DNA of 17,114 nt, taken from NCBI GenBank assembly GCA_946482625.1, contig CAMLSH010000021.1, forward strand, positions 1-17,114, given 5' to 3'. This DNA is from an uncultured Opitutaceae bacterium (lineage in GTDB: Bacteria; Verrucomicrobiota; Verrucomicrobiae; Opitutales; Opitutaceae). The notes under the pieces were generated by a model, which saw only the letters and a list, made by a program, of their open reading frames with translations, was not told where the DNA came from and searched no databases. Made by a program: the position numbers and the translations under genes. This document shows, piece by piece, positions 1-8,436 of this stretch. Positions within the stretch are counted from its first letter, which is position 1; every line of letters starts with the position of its first letter.

Positions 1-31
1 GAGCTCGGCCTTACCACTTGGCTACCGCGCC
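1..31 (-). tRNA. tRNA, 5' part only (Cys- or Gln-type), cut by window edge
   Basis: Read on the minus strand from base 31, the sequence fits a tRNA 5' half. It has a 7-base acceptor strand (GGCGCGG), then T8 A9. A D-arm GCCAAGTGGTAAGGC follows, with the G18-G19 pair and a G10-C25/C11-G24/C12-G23 stem. The 5' strand of the anticodon stem (GAGCT) comes next, and the window ends at about tRNA position 32, before the anticodon. A D-arm reading AGCCAAGTGGTAAGGC is typical of bacterial tRNA-Cys and tRNA-Gln. The G1-G2 start favours Cys, but the anticodon is outside the window, so the isotype is not proven. Confidence 0.72.
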
Positions 32-234
32 CTCTTCAGGGAGCGCGGACGTTGATAGAAAAAAAACTGACCCGCAAGTATTGAAAATAAATCTCTCGGG
101 CCATGCGGTTGTGCGACGGATTGCCGGGGACCGGGCGGGCAGTGGCGGGTGAACAAATGCGCCGCTTGGATGACTCGGCTCCGGAAGAGGACCGGCAGGG
201 GAAAGACGCCGAAGAAAGCAGTGGAGGGTGTTTT

Positions 235-1782
<1,548 letters not shown>

Positions 1783-1902
1783 AGGGGAGCTTCGTTACTG
1801 GTCTCGTATCTGTCTGAAGTCTAACGGAAACTTCGCCCGGACGCCTGCTGACGCTCATGCCGCTTGTTTTTGACCCCCAATTTACGCAAAGTCCGCGCCG
1901 TC

Positions 1903-2487
1903 ATGAGAAAAACCGTTTTCCCGCTCCTCGCTGGTTTGTTCGTCGTCTTCGTCCAGTCGCTGTCCGCGCAGAGTGCCGCGGTCGAGTTTGCCAACATGCG
2001 CGAGGACGTGCGCCTGCTGTCGCAGCGTGTAGGGGAACTACAGTTACGCGTGGAGCAGCTCGAGCGCGAGAATTCAGAGCTCCGGAGCAAAACGGCGGGC
2101 GCTGCGCAGAGCTATGCGACCATTGCCCAGCTGAACGAGTCCATCGCCGATTTGAACCGCGCGATTAAAACCGGCGACGCCTCCATGAAGGCCGAGACGC
2201 TCCAACAGGTGGCCGTGCAAATGGAAAAACTCGCGGAGCGCACGAATGTGGCGCTCGCCTCGATCGCCAAGGGCACGGGCCCGCGCGGAGCGGCGGCTGC
2301 GCCGGCGACGTTTAGCGACGACTTTCCGAAGGAAGGCGTGCCGCATGTCGTGCAACCAGGCGAGTCGCTCAGTTCGATCGCGCGCAAGTACGGCGCGAAG
2401 TCCCAAGATATCATCAACGCCAACAGGATCACCGACGCTTCGAAAATTCAGGTTGGCCAGACGCTCTTCATTCCGGGAGGAAAGTAG
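1903..2487 (+). CDS. Secreted coiled-coil LysM domain protein
   Basis: A 194-residue exported protein that probably binds peptidoglycan. The start at 1903 is chosen over an in-frame ATG at 1864 because it puts a normal signal peptide at the N-terminus: MRKT, then a hydrophobic stretch, then a likely cut after SLSA (residue 22). Residues about 28-68 are rich in heptad-spaced Leu/Val with Glu/Arg and look like a coiled coil, and a second helical region runs to about 120. A short Ala/Gly-rich linker leads to one C-terminal LysM (about 148-191; HVVQPGESLSSIARKYG, NRI, VGQTLFIP), the sugar-binding fold for GlcNAc-containing glycans. It is followed 8 bases later by parB, probably in one transcript. 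Its exact role (envelope anchoring or division) cannot be read from the sequence. Confidence 0.85.
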   Translation: MRKTVFPLLAGLFVVFVQSLSAQSAAVEFANMREDVRLLSQRVGELQLRVEQLERENSELRSKTAGAAQSYATIAQLNESIADLNRAIKTGDASMKAETLQQVAVQMEKLAERTNVALASIAKGTGPRGAAAAPATFSDDFPKEGVPHVVQPGESLSSIARKYGAKSQDIINANRITDASKIQVGQTLFIPGGK

Positions 2488-2495
2488 GCAACAAC

Positions 2496-3488
2496 ATGGC
2501 AGCTCCAAAATCTCGACTCGGCCGCGGCCTCGGCGGCCTCATCGCCAACGCCACCCCGGCTTCCGCTAAATCTCCCACTTCCGCCCCCGCCAAGGGAGTC
2601 GCGCCGACTCCCGCCGCGGCCTCAACGGCCACGCCCGCACCGGCCGCACCAAGCGCGGCACCCATGGCTCCCGGCGCGCCCGGTTTTTTGGAGATCCCGG
2701 TGCTGCAGATCGAGCCGAGCCCGTATCAGGCCCGCCGCGAAATCACGCCGGAGCAATTAAGCGAACTCGCCGAGAGCATCCGTTCGGAGGGTTTGTTACA
2801 GCCAATCGTGGTGAGAAAAACGGGAGACAAGTTTCAGCTGATCGCGGGCGAACGTCGGTGGCGCGCGTTTCAGATGCTCAAGATCAAGTCGATCCCGGCG
2901 CGCGTGGTCGAAGCCAGCAACGCATCGTCGGCCGCGTTGGGCCTGATCGAGAATTTGCAGCGCGAGGGACTTAACCCGATCGAAGAGGCGTACGGCTACG
3001 CGAGTTTGATTCGGGATTTCGATCTCACTCAAGAGGCGGCTTCGGAGCGCGTAGGAAAGGGCCGCGCTTCGGTGGCTAATTCGCTCCGGCTTCTCTCGCT
3101 CGACGGAGAGCTGCAAGGGTACATCGCGAAGAATCTGCTCAGTGTCGGCCATGCGAAGGTGTTGCTTGGTGTTGAAGAACCGGCGCAGCGCGCGGTGCTC
3201 GCACGCCGCGTGATCGAGGAAGGCTTGAGCGTGCGCGCCACGGAGAAGTTGGTGCAGTCGCACAAGGCGTCGCCGACCGGTTCGCCCGCGAAGGGGGCCG
3301 CGCCTTCCGGGCGGACAGTGCCTCCGATGGAAGCGGCGGCGATCACGAGTATTCAGAAAAAGCTGACGTCGCATCTCGGCGCGCGGGTAGCGGTCAATCA
3401 CTCGCCGAAGCGTGGCAAGATCGTGATCGAGTACGCGGGCAACGACGACCTGCACCGCATCTTGGAAAAACTCGGAGTGGAGGCTTAA
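2496..3488 (+). CDS. parB: Chromosome-partitioning protein ParB (Spo0J family)
   Basis: A 330-residue ParB, the parS-binding CTP-dependent clamp of chromosome segregation. The N-terminus carries RLGRGLGGLI (residues 7-16), the short ParA-contact motif, then an Ala/Pro-rich linker to about residue 62. The ParB/Srx CTPase domain follows, with the C-motif GERRWRA at 118-124 and ENLQRE at 152-157. The helix-turn-helix DNA-binding domain is at about 178-200, the GHAKVLL segment at 218-224, and a C-terminal dimerisation domain at about 280-330. The linker between the contact motif and the CTPase domain is longer than usual. Unusually, no parA lies directly upstream; the LysM gene is there instead. 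SulP follows 2 bases after the stop. I found no parS-like 16-mer in the window. Confidence 0.95.
   Translation: MAAPKSRLGRGLGGLIANATPASAKSPTSAPAKGVAPTPAAASTATPAPAAPSAAPMAPGAPGFLEIPVLQIEPSPYQARREITPEQLSELAESIRSEGLLQPIVVRKTGDKFQLIAGERRWRAFQMLKIKSIPARVVEASNASSAALGLIENLQREGLNPIEEAYGYASLIRDFDLTQEAASERVGKGRASVANSLRLLSLDGELQGYIAKNLLSVGHAKVLLGVEEPAQRAVLARRVIEEGLSVRATEKLVQSHKASPTGSPAKGAAPSGRTVPPMEAAAITSIQKKLTSHLGARVAVNHSPKRGKIVIEYAGNDDLHRILEKLGVEA
3479..3483 (+). promoter_or_regulatory. Ribosome binding site for the SulP gene, inside the end of parB
   Basis: GGAGG lies 7 bases before the GTG at 3491 and overlaps the last codons of parB. It is the clearest Shine-Dalgarno sequence of the plus-strand run. 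It supports the GTG start and suggests translational coupling between parB and the transporter. Confidence 0.6.
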
Positions 3489-3490
3489 GC

Positions 3491-5392
3491 GTGGCGACAC
3501 CCCGGCCCGATCAGGTCGCCTCCCGGGTGTTCAACGAAGCCGTTGAGGGCCTGTCCGATGTCGCGGATTATCTGCGACACGATCCGGTGCCGCCGGTGTG
3601 GCGTGAGTTGAAAAAATACTCATTCGCCAAACTCAAGGCCGACGCGATGGCGGGCGCGACGGTGGCGATCGTGACGATCCCGCAAGCGATCGGCTTTGCG
3701 CTGATCGTCGGGATTCCGGTGCAGGCGGTGTTGGTCACGGCAATCATCGGCGGGCTGATTTGTGCGATCTTCAGCAGTTCGCACCACATGGTTTTCGGGC
3801 CGACCAACACAATCTCCATCATCATGGCGGGCGCGTTGGTGATGGTGGCGGATGTACCGCTGACTCCGCTGCAGAAGGTGCTGGTCATCGGGTTTATCAT
3901 CGGCGTCGTACAGGTGGCGGCGGGTTTTTTCAAACTGGGGAACCTCACGCACTTTATTTCCCGAACGGTGATTATTGGATACAGCACCGGGGTTGGCGTC
4001 CTGATCATGGTCGGCCAGATCGCGAATCTTGTCGGGATCGGACGATCGCCCGGTGTCGATCTGGCGACGACCTTGCAGCATATCGCGACGAGGTTGGTCA
4101 CGTTTCAATTGAACCCGATGACGGCGGGGGTGGGCGTTTCATGCCTGCTCCTGCTGATTGTGATGCGTCGCATGCGTCCATCGTGGCCGGAAGGGTTGAT
4201 AGCCCTCGGCTTTTTCGGCGCGGCGGCGCTGGTGTTGCATTTGCAGAACTTCGGCGTGCCGTTGGTGCGGGACGCGGGCGAAGTGGCGGGGACGATCCCG
4301 CTGTTTGTGGGATTTCCGTTGAACGAGGCAGGGCTCAAGCTCGTGCCGGAGATCGCCAGTGCCGCCATCGCGACGGCGATCCTCGGCATGCTGGAAGCGA
4401 TCTCCATCGCGAAAACGATGGCGGCGCGTTCCGGCCAGAAGATCGATCCGAACCGGGAGTTGCTCGGCATGGGCGCGGCGAATATCGCATCGACGGCGTT
4501 TGGCGCGATGCCGGGATCGTCGTCGTTTATCCGCAGTGCGGTGAATTATCAGGCCGGTGCGAAGACCCAGGTTTCGTCGATGTTGAGCAGCGGATTTGTG
4601 CTCGCGATCGTCGCGGTGATTTCGGCTTTCGCGAATTACATCCCAATCGCCGCCATTGCCGCCCTGCTGATCATGGTGGCGATCCGGCTGATCAACTTTG
4701 AACAGATCCGCATCGCGGTGCGCGCCACGCGTTCCGACGCGATCGTTTTTTGGGCGACGTTTCTGTCGGCGCTCTTTCTGAAGCTCGATACGGCGGTGTA
4801 CGTCGGCATCGGCGCTTCGCTCGCGCTCTTCCTGAAGAAGGCCAGCGCGCCCTCACTGGTTGAATACAGTTTCAGCGACAGTGGCACGCTCACGGAACTC
4901 GATGACCGCGCCCAGCGGCGGAATAACGCGATCTCGATCGTGCACGTGGAAGGGGAATTGTTTTTTGGCGCGGCTGACTTGTTTCAGGAACAGGTCCGGT
5001 ACCTGGCGGACGAGGACAACATCCGGGTCGTCATCCTGCGCATGAAAAACGCGAGGCATCTCGACGCGACATCGGTGATGTCGCTCCTGCAGCTGCACGA
5101 GTATTTGCAGAAGAGCGGGCGGCATTTGCTCATCAGCGGCATCAATCCTGATGTCGATCGGGTGCTGCGTGACAGCGGCGCGCTGGAGAAACTCGGCGGA
5201 GAAAACATTTTTCCGGCGGAAGCCAATCTCACTGCGAGCACGAAAAAGGCGCTGTTGCGCGCGTCGCATCTGCTTCAGACGACGAAGGCGGACGTGCGCA
5301 TCTTCTACGACAGCAAGCGCGAGAAAGCACAGGGCGGAGAGCCGAAGGATTTCCCGGATGACAAGGGAAAGCTGGAAGACTACGCGATCTGA
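3491..5392 (+). CDS. SulP family anion transporter with C-terminal STAS domain
   Basis: A 633-residue inner-membrane transporter of the SulP (SLC26) family, which move sulfate, bicarbonate or other anions by proton or sodium symport or exchange. The GTG start is supported by GGAGG 7 bases upstream. An N-terminal soluble stretch of about 45 residues precedes many membrane segments (about 50-450). Family signatures are visible: IPQAIGFALIVGIP (about 60-73), GPTNTISI near 103, and GSSSFIRSAVNYQAGAKT near 341-358, matching the SulP GSxSRxAVNYxAGA box. A STAS domain covers about 477-580 (IVHVEGELFFGAAD, then LDATSVMSL). No carbonic anhydrase fusion is present. The substrate cannot be decided from sequence, and no sulfur or carbon-uptake genes sit beside it. 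It overlaps nothing but follows parB by 2 bases, so the two are likely co-transcribed. Confidence 0.92.
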   Translation: MATPRPDQVASRVFNEAVEGLSDVADYLRHDPVPPVWRELKKYSFAKLKADAMAGATVAIVTIPQAIGFALIVGIPVQAVLVTAIIGGLICAIFSSSHHMVFGPTNTISIIMAGALVMVADVPLTPLQKVLVIGFIIGVVQVAAGFFKLGNLTHFISRTVIIGYSTGVGVLIMVGQIANLVGIGRSPGVDLATTLQHIATRLVTFQLNPMTAGVGVSCLLLLIVMRRMRPSWPEGLIALGFFGAAALVLHLQNFGVPLVRDAGEVAGTIPLFVGFPLNEAGLKLVPEIASAAIATAILGMLEAISIAKTMAARSGQKIDPNRELLGMGAANIASTAFGAMPGSSSFIRSAVNYQAGAKTQVSSMLSSGFVLAIVAVISAFANYIPIAAIAALLIMVAIRLINFEQIRIAVRATRSDAIVFWATFLSALFLKLDTAVYVGIGASLALFLKKASAPSLVEYSFSDSGTLTELDDRAQRRNNAISIVHVEGELFFGAADLFQEQVRYLADEDNIRVVILRMKNARHLDATSVMSLLQLHEYLQKSGRHLLISGINPDVDRVLRDSGALEKLGGENIFPAEANLTASTKKALLRASHLLQTTKADVRIFYDSKREKAQGGEPKDFPDDKGKLEDYAI

Positions 5393-5407
5393 GAAGAGAG
5401 ACAGGGA

Positions 5408-5449
5408 CGGTCGCGGGCCCGGCCGCAAACCAGTGCTCGGGCCAGACCG
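5408..5449 (+). terminator. Possible hairpin terminator after the SulP gene (no T-run)
   Basis: An imperfect inverted repeat starts 15 bases after the SulP stop. CGGTC (5408-5412) pairs with GACCG (5445-5449), and GGCCCG (5416-5421) pairs with CGGGCC (5438-5443), around a 16-base loop. There is no T-run behind it, so it could be a weak or factor-dependent stop, or chance pairing in GC-rich DNA. Confidence 0.3.
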
Positions 5450-5460
5450 CGGGCGGTGCG

Positions 5461-5485
5461 AAAAACGCGCCGGGGACGGCGCGTT
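5461..5485 (-). terminator. Intrinsic terminator of hisS
   Basis: On the minus strand, AACGCGCC (5485-5478), a 6-base loop and GGCGCGTT (5471-5464) form a perfect 8-bp stem. The stem runs into a block of five T (5465-5461), a standard rho-independent terminator. It begins 9 bases after the hisS stop codon and faces the convergent SulP transcript. Confidence 0.85.
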
Positions 5486-5494
5486 CCACCTCGG

Positions 5495-6808
5495 TCACTC
5501 GCCCGAGAAGTAGTTTTTCACGTTCGCGAGGACTTGGGCGCGGGGGACTTCGTGTTCGGTGCGATCCGTGAGGTCGCGGATTTTCACGACGCCTTTGGCG
5601 AGTTCGTCGCCGCCGTAGATGATCGCCAGTTTCGCGCCGGACTCGGAGGCGGCTTTGAATTGTTTGCCGAAGGCGACGTCCTTCATCGGATACTCGACGC
5701 GGAAACCGGCGGCACGGAGCGCATGAATGTCGGCGAATGCTTCGAGGCGTTCTTTCTCGCCGCCGATGACGGCGTACACATCGGGCGCTTGCACGAAGTT
5801 GGGCATGAGGCCGCGTTGCTCGAGGAGGAGCGCGAAAGTCATGTCGCCGATGGCGAAACCGACGGCGGGCATTTCGGCGTAGCCGAGTTTGCCGACGAGA
5901 TTGTCGTAACGGCCGCCGCCGGCGAGGGCGCGGAGTTCGCCTTTGCGGTCGAAGGCTTCGAAGACGAAGCCGGTGTAATAAGCGAGGCCGCGGACGACGC
6001 CGAGATCGACGGTGACGAAGCGGCTGAGGCCCATGGCGTCGAGGTTGCCGAGGAGCTTTTTCCAGTCGGCGAGGCGGGCGGTGAGTTTTTCCTGGGCGTA
6101 AGGGGCAAGCGTGGCTTCGAGGACGTCGATCGATTTGATCTGGAGGAAGGCGAGGACCTTTTCCTTGAGCGCAGGATCAAGCGGGCCGAATTGTTCGACG
6201 TAGCCTTTGAAGGCGTCGTCGCCAAGTTTCTCATACCGATCGACGGCGCCGAGGATGCCGCGGGCACGGGCGTCGTCGAGGCCGAGGGCTTCGAGGTAAT
6301 AGAACCAGAGATTGCGGTCGCTGAGGCGGACGAAGAAATCTTCGGCGGTGAGGCCGAAGGAGCAGAGGCATTGGGTGAGAAGGGCGATGAGCTCGGTCTC
6401 GGCTTCGATGCCGGGCTCGCCGAAGATGTCGGCGTTGAACTGGAAGAAGCAACGGCCGCGGCCTTTTTGCATGCGCTCGTAGCGGTAGAATTCGGCGATG
6501 CTGAACCACTTGATCGGGCGCTTGAGCGAGGATGCTTTTTCGCCGACGAGGCGGCAGACGGTGGGCGTCATCTCGGGACGGAGCGCGACTTCGCGGCCGC
6601 CTTTGTCCGTGAAGCTGAAGAGCTGGGCCTCGATTTCGTCGCCGGACTTGGTCTTGTAGAGTTCGAGCGGTTCGAGGACCGGGGCGTCGTATTCGGCGAA
6701 ACCAAACGTGTGCGCGGTTTGCCGCCAGAGGCGGAAGAGATGATTCCGGCGCGCGAGGGCGTCGGGATAGAACTCACGGAAACCGGGCAGTGTCTGGAAC
6801 GTGGCCAT
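5495..6808 (-). CDS. hisS: Histidyl-tRNA synthetase
   Basis: A class II aminoacyl-tRNA synthetase, 437 residues, that charges tRNA-His in the cytoplasm. The start at 6808 (MATFQTLPGFREFYP) is chosen because this is where family similarity begins. The open frame runs 71 codons further upstream, but that stretch is low-complexity Ser/Leu/Arg sequence encoded by a CT-rich leader. Landmarks: motif 2 at about 109-130 (RYERMQKGRGRCFFQF), the histidine-specific VRGLAYYTGFVFE at 272-284, GGGRYDNL at 297-304, and motif 3 AVGFAIGDMTF at 315-325. The anticodon-binding domain covers about 340-430. Motif 2 reads ERMQ where many bacterial enzymes have ERPQ or EKPQ, and is followed by NADIFG; this is a modest divergence. 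It has its own terminator, and the HU terminator separates it from the gene upstream, so it should have its own promoter. No Shine-Dalgarno sequence is visible. Confidence 0.95.
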   Translation of the reverse strand: MATFQTLPGFREFYPDALARRNHLFRLWRQTAHTFGFAEYDAPVLEPLELYKTKSGDEIEAQLFSFTDKGGREVALRPEMTPTVCRLVGEKASSLKRPIKWFSIAEFYRYERMQKGRGRCFFQFNADIFGEPGIEAETELIALLTQCLCSFGLTAEDFFVRLSDRNLWFYYLEALGLDDARARGILGAVDRYEKLGDDAFKGYVEQFGPLDPALKEKVLAFLQIKSIDVLEATLAPYAQEKLTARLADWKKLLGNLDAMGLSRFVTVDLGVVRGLAYYTGFVFEAFDRKGELRALAGGGRYDNLVGKLGYAEMPAVGFAIGDMTFALLLEQRGLMPNFVQAPDVYAVIGGEKERLEAFADIHALRAAGFRVEYPMKDVAFGKQFKAASESGAKLAIIYGGDELAKGVVKIRDLTDRTEHEVPRAQVLANVKNYFSGE

Positions 6809-6894
6809 GGGAGGGCAGACGTTGGGAAACGCTGCGGGGCAGGGCGAATAAATTTTCCCGGGGCGCCGCTGCCGAGCGGAGGAAATTTCCCGCC

Positions 6895-6976
6895 GAGAGA
6901 GATAGGTAGAGAGAGCGCGAAGGAGCCGAGGGGACTTAGCCGTAGCGAGAGAAAGAGAGAGGGAGAGGGAGAGAGA
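6895..6976 (-). repeat. CT-rich low-complexity leader upstream of hisS
   Basis: The plus strand is nearly all purine in two blocks, 6895-6914 and the uninterrupted 30-base run 6947-6976 made of GA and GGGA units. On the hisS-sense strand this is a CT-rich tract 87-168 bases before the start codon. It may be a leader, a slippage-prone microsatellite, or unstructured spacer. No gene is supported here. Confidence 0.6.
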
Positions 6977-7029
6977 CGAGGCCCGAGGTCGTTCTTTCAG
7001 AAGCGGCGGCGTCTCCTGCACGCGGGCAC

Positions 7030-7059
7030 AAAAAAGCCGGACCGTTTTACGGGTCCGGC
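7030..7059 (-). terminator. Intrinsic terminator of the HU/IHF gene
   Basis: On the minus strand, GCCGGACC (7059-7052) and GGTCCGGC (7043-7036) form a perfect 8-bp stem with an 8-base loop, followed by six T (7035-7030). It starts 34 bases after the HU stop codon. It isolates HU transcription from hisS. Confidence 0.88.
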
Positions 7060-7093
7060 GAAGAGATTTGTTGGAAGTCGGAGCAGCGGTTCC

Positions 7094-7402
7094 TCAGAGC
7101 GTGGCGATATCAAGCTTCTTGAGCAGTTGCTTGAGAATCTTGCCCGATTTGAACTTCACGACGGCGCGTTCTGGAATGACGACTTCGGCCTCCGGTTTGT
7201 TCGGATTGCGCCCGATGCGCGATTTGCGCTTCTGGACTTCGAGCACACCGAAGTTGCGGAGCTCGACATTACGGCCCTCGGCGAGGGCTTTCATGACGAT
7301 GTCGAGGGTCATTTGGACCGTGGCGACCACCTCTTTTTGGGGGAAGCCGGTCTTCTCATAAATCTCGAGGACGATCTCTCGTTTGGTCAGGTTGGTGGAC
7401 AT
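7094..7402 (-). CDS. HU/IHF-family nucleoid DNA-bending protein
   Basis: A 102-residue histone-like protein that binds and bends DNA as a dimer and helps compact the nucleoid. N-terminal helices (about 5-40, TKREIVLEIYEKTG) precede the beta-arm region: VELRNFGVLEV at 46-56, then RKSRIGRNPNKPE at 59-71. Pro67 in GRNP is the residue that intercalates into DNA in this family. The C-terminal helix is VVKFKSGKILKQLLKKL. The arm ends in NPNKPEAE instead of the classical NPQTGE, so HU versus IHF subunit cannot be decided. AAGGA (7411-7415) lies 8 bases before the ATG and fixes the start. It is monocistronic, with its own terminator. Confidence 0.93.
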   Translation of the reverse strand: MSTNLTKREIVLEIYEKTGFPQKEVVATVQMTLDIVMKALAEGRNVELRNFGVLEVQKRKSRIGRNPNKPEAEVVIPERAVVKFKSGKILKQLLKKLDIATL

Positions 7403-7410
7403 GTTGGGTA

Positions 7411-7415
7411 TCCTT
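7411..7415 (-). promoter_or_regulatory. Ribosome binding site of the HU/IHF gene
   Basis: The minus strand reads AAGGA 8 bases before the ATG at 7402. It is one of the few clear Shine-Dalgarno sequences in this window and supports the assigned start. Confidence 0.6.
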
Positions 7416-7434
7416 GTTGGCGCGAATTGGGATT

Positions 7435-7469
7435 TCTATAAGTAATTTTCAGTTCAAAGATTACGTCAA
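7435..7469 (-). promoter_or_regulatory. Possible promoter of the HU/IHF gene
   Basis: On the minus strand, TTGACG (7469-7464) is followed 17 bases later by ATTACT (7446-7441), with TATAGA just behind it (7440-7435). The region is locally AT-rich and would give a leader of about 30 bases. The -10 match is poor for ATTACT and the spacing is too long for TATAGA, so this is tentative. Confidence 0.3.
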
Positions 7470-7491
7470 CTCGTGAGACGAGTTTTTTCTT
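7468..7491 (+). terminator. Terminator-like hairpin with T-run, pointing away from HU
   Basis: AACTCG (7468-7473), a 5-base loop TGAGA and CGAGTT (7479-7484) form a perfect 6-bp stem running into six T ending at 7488. The plus-strand orientation fits an intrinsic terminator, yet no plus-strand gene ends nearby, because HU lies on the other strand. It may stop antisense RNA from across the HU gene or shield the downstream gene. It also overlaps the possible HU -35 element. Confidence 0.45.
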
Positions 7492-7597
7492 AAAAAAGGC
7501 ATAAAAAACCTTCGCAAGGCGCAAAGCATCAAGCGGCTAAAGAGATTCATGAACGGCCGCGTGGTTCCCCGCGGAGGTCCAGTTATCTTTTGACGCC

Positions 7598-7630
7598 CCA
7601 GATAAACATTTAATTTCCAACCAGATAAAC
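7598..7630 (+). repeat. Two direct copies of CCAGATAAAC upstream of serB
   Basis: Identical 10-mers begin at 7598 and 7621, 23 bases (about two helical turns) apart, so both would face the same side of the helix. GTTATCT at 7583-7589 resembles an inverted partial copy. The layout suits a regulator binding site, but no regulator can be named. Confidence 0.4.
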
Positions 7631-7747
7631 TCTCGGGCCGATATCCTAGACCTGCGTGAAAAGGGACGATCCGACACCACTCAGGCGAGGTCGTTGAGCG
7701 GGAATTCCGGTTGCGCTGGCGTCGGTTCGTCGCCTTTGGTCTGCGCC

Positions 7748-8389
7748 GTGTCTTCGCCTCAATTGATCATCTTCGACTGTGACAGCACGCTCTCCTCGAT
7801 CGAGGGCATCGATGAACTGGGCCGCGTGCGCGGGCCGGACGTTTTTCGCCAAGTGGAGGCGATGACGAACGAGGCGATGAATGGGAAAATCTCGGTCGAA
7901 GCCGTGTTCGGGCGACGGCTGGAGATCATTCGTCCGAGCCGCGCCGATGTGGAGCGGGTCGGGCAGCGCTATATCGACACCATCGAGCCGACGGCCCGCG
8001 CGACGATCAGTGCGTTGGTGGCTCGTGGATGGACGCCGGTGATCGTGAGCGGTGGCTTTCGGCAGGCGATCCGCCCGCTCGCGGATTTGCTCGGCGTCGC
8101 GCGAGTGGAGGCGGTCGATTTGTTTTTCGACGGAGCGGGCGAGTATCGAGGTTTCGACGAGAAATATCCGACGACGCGTTCGGGTGGGAAACCGGAGGTC
8201 GTCCAGCAGCTGCGTTCGGAGTTTTCGCCAGAGCGGGTTGTGATGGTGGGCGATGGCGTCAGCGATTTGGAGACGAAGCCGGTGGTGGACCTGTTTGTGG
8301 GGTTTGGCCGGTACGTGGCGCGCGAGAAGGTGCGGGCCGGGGCTGATCGCTTCATCACGGCGCTGGATGAACTAAATGCGTTGATTTGA
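7748..8389 (+). CDS. serB: Phosphoserine phosphatase, eukaryote-like HAD type
   Basis: A HAD-superfamily phosphatase, predicted to release phosphate from O-phosphoserine in the last step of serine synthesis. From the GTG at 7748 it has 213 residues, close to the roughly 225 of animal and plant enzymes. This start places motif I FDCDST (9-14; Asp10 nucleophile, Asp12 acid/base) at the usual distance. The frame stays open to a TTG at 7694 with GAGG 3 bases before it, which would add a Gly/Ser-rich extension, so the start is not certain. IEGIDEL follows motif I; motif II is VSGGF; motif III is GDGVSDLE with GGKPEV before it. FVGFGRYVAREKVRAGAD matches the human PSPH pattern FIGFGGNVxRxxVxxxA. 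MtnX-like or other HAD functions are less likely. The antiporter gene starts 47 bases downstream. Confidence 0.82.
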   Translation: MSSPQLIIFDCDSTLSSIEGIDELGRVRGPDVFRQVEAMTNEAMNGKISVEAVFGRRLEIIRPSRADVERVGQRYIDTIEPTARATISALVARGWTPVIVSGGFRQAIRPLADLLGVARVEAVDLFFDGAGEYRGFDEKYPTTRSGGKPEVVQQLRSEFSPERVVMVGDGVSDLETKPVVDLFVGFGRYVAREKVRAGADRFITALDELNALI

Positions 8390-8436
8390 AGTCGAGTGGA
8401 CTTGCTTCGTCGCTCGCGGGTCTTTCGGTAGCGCGC

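Larger units (their letters stand above)
7403..7747. other. Divergent intergenic region between HU/IHF and serB
   Basis: About 345 bases with no supported gene, and noticeably more AT-rich than its surroundings. Contents: the HU ribosome binding site and possible promoter, a terminator-like hairpin (7468-7491), A/T runs at 7490-7508, a small GC hairpin near 7558-7575 (CCGCG/CGCGG), a TTGACG at 7590-7595, and two copies of CCAGATAAAC (7598-7607 and 7621-7630). This is where regulation of both flanking genes should lie. I see no tRNA or riboswitch fold. Confidence 0.6.

Noticed and set aside
3760..4701. A 313-codon plus-strand frame within the SulP gene
   Set aside because: It is the shifted frame of the transporter, rich in Gly/Arg/His/Asp, with no membrane segments or motifs.
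6809..7021. A 71-codon N-terminal extension of hisS
   Set aside because: The extension is Ser/Leu/Arg low-complexity sequence from the CT-rich leader, and family similarity starts at MATFQTLPGF.
5456..7441. A 661-codon open frame on the plus strand opposite hisS and HU
   Set aside because: It is antisense to two clear genes, has an acidic low-complexity composition (Glu/Gly/Ala/Asp) and no recognisable domain. GC3 bias explains it.
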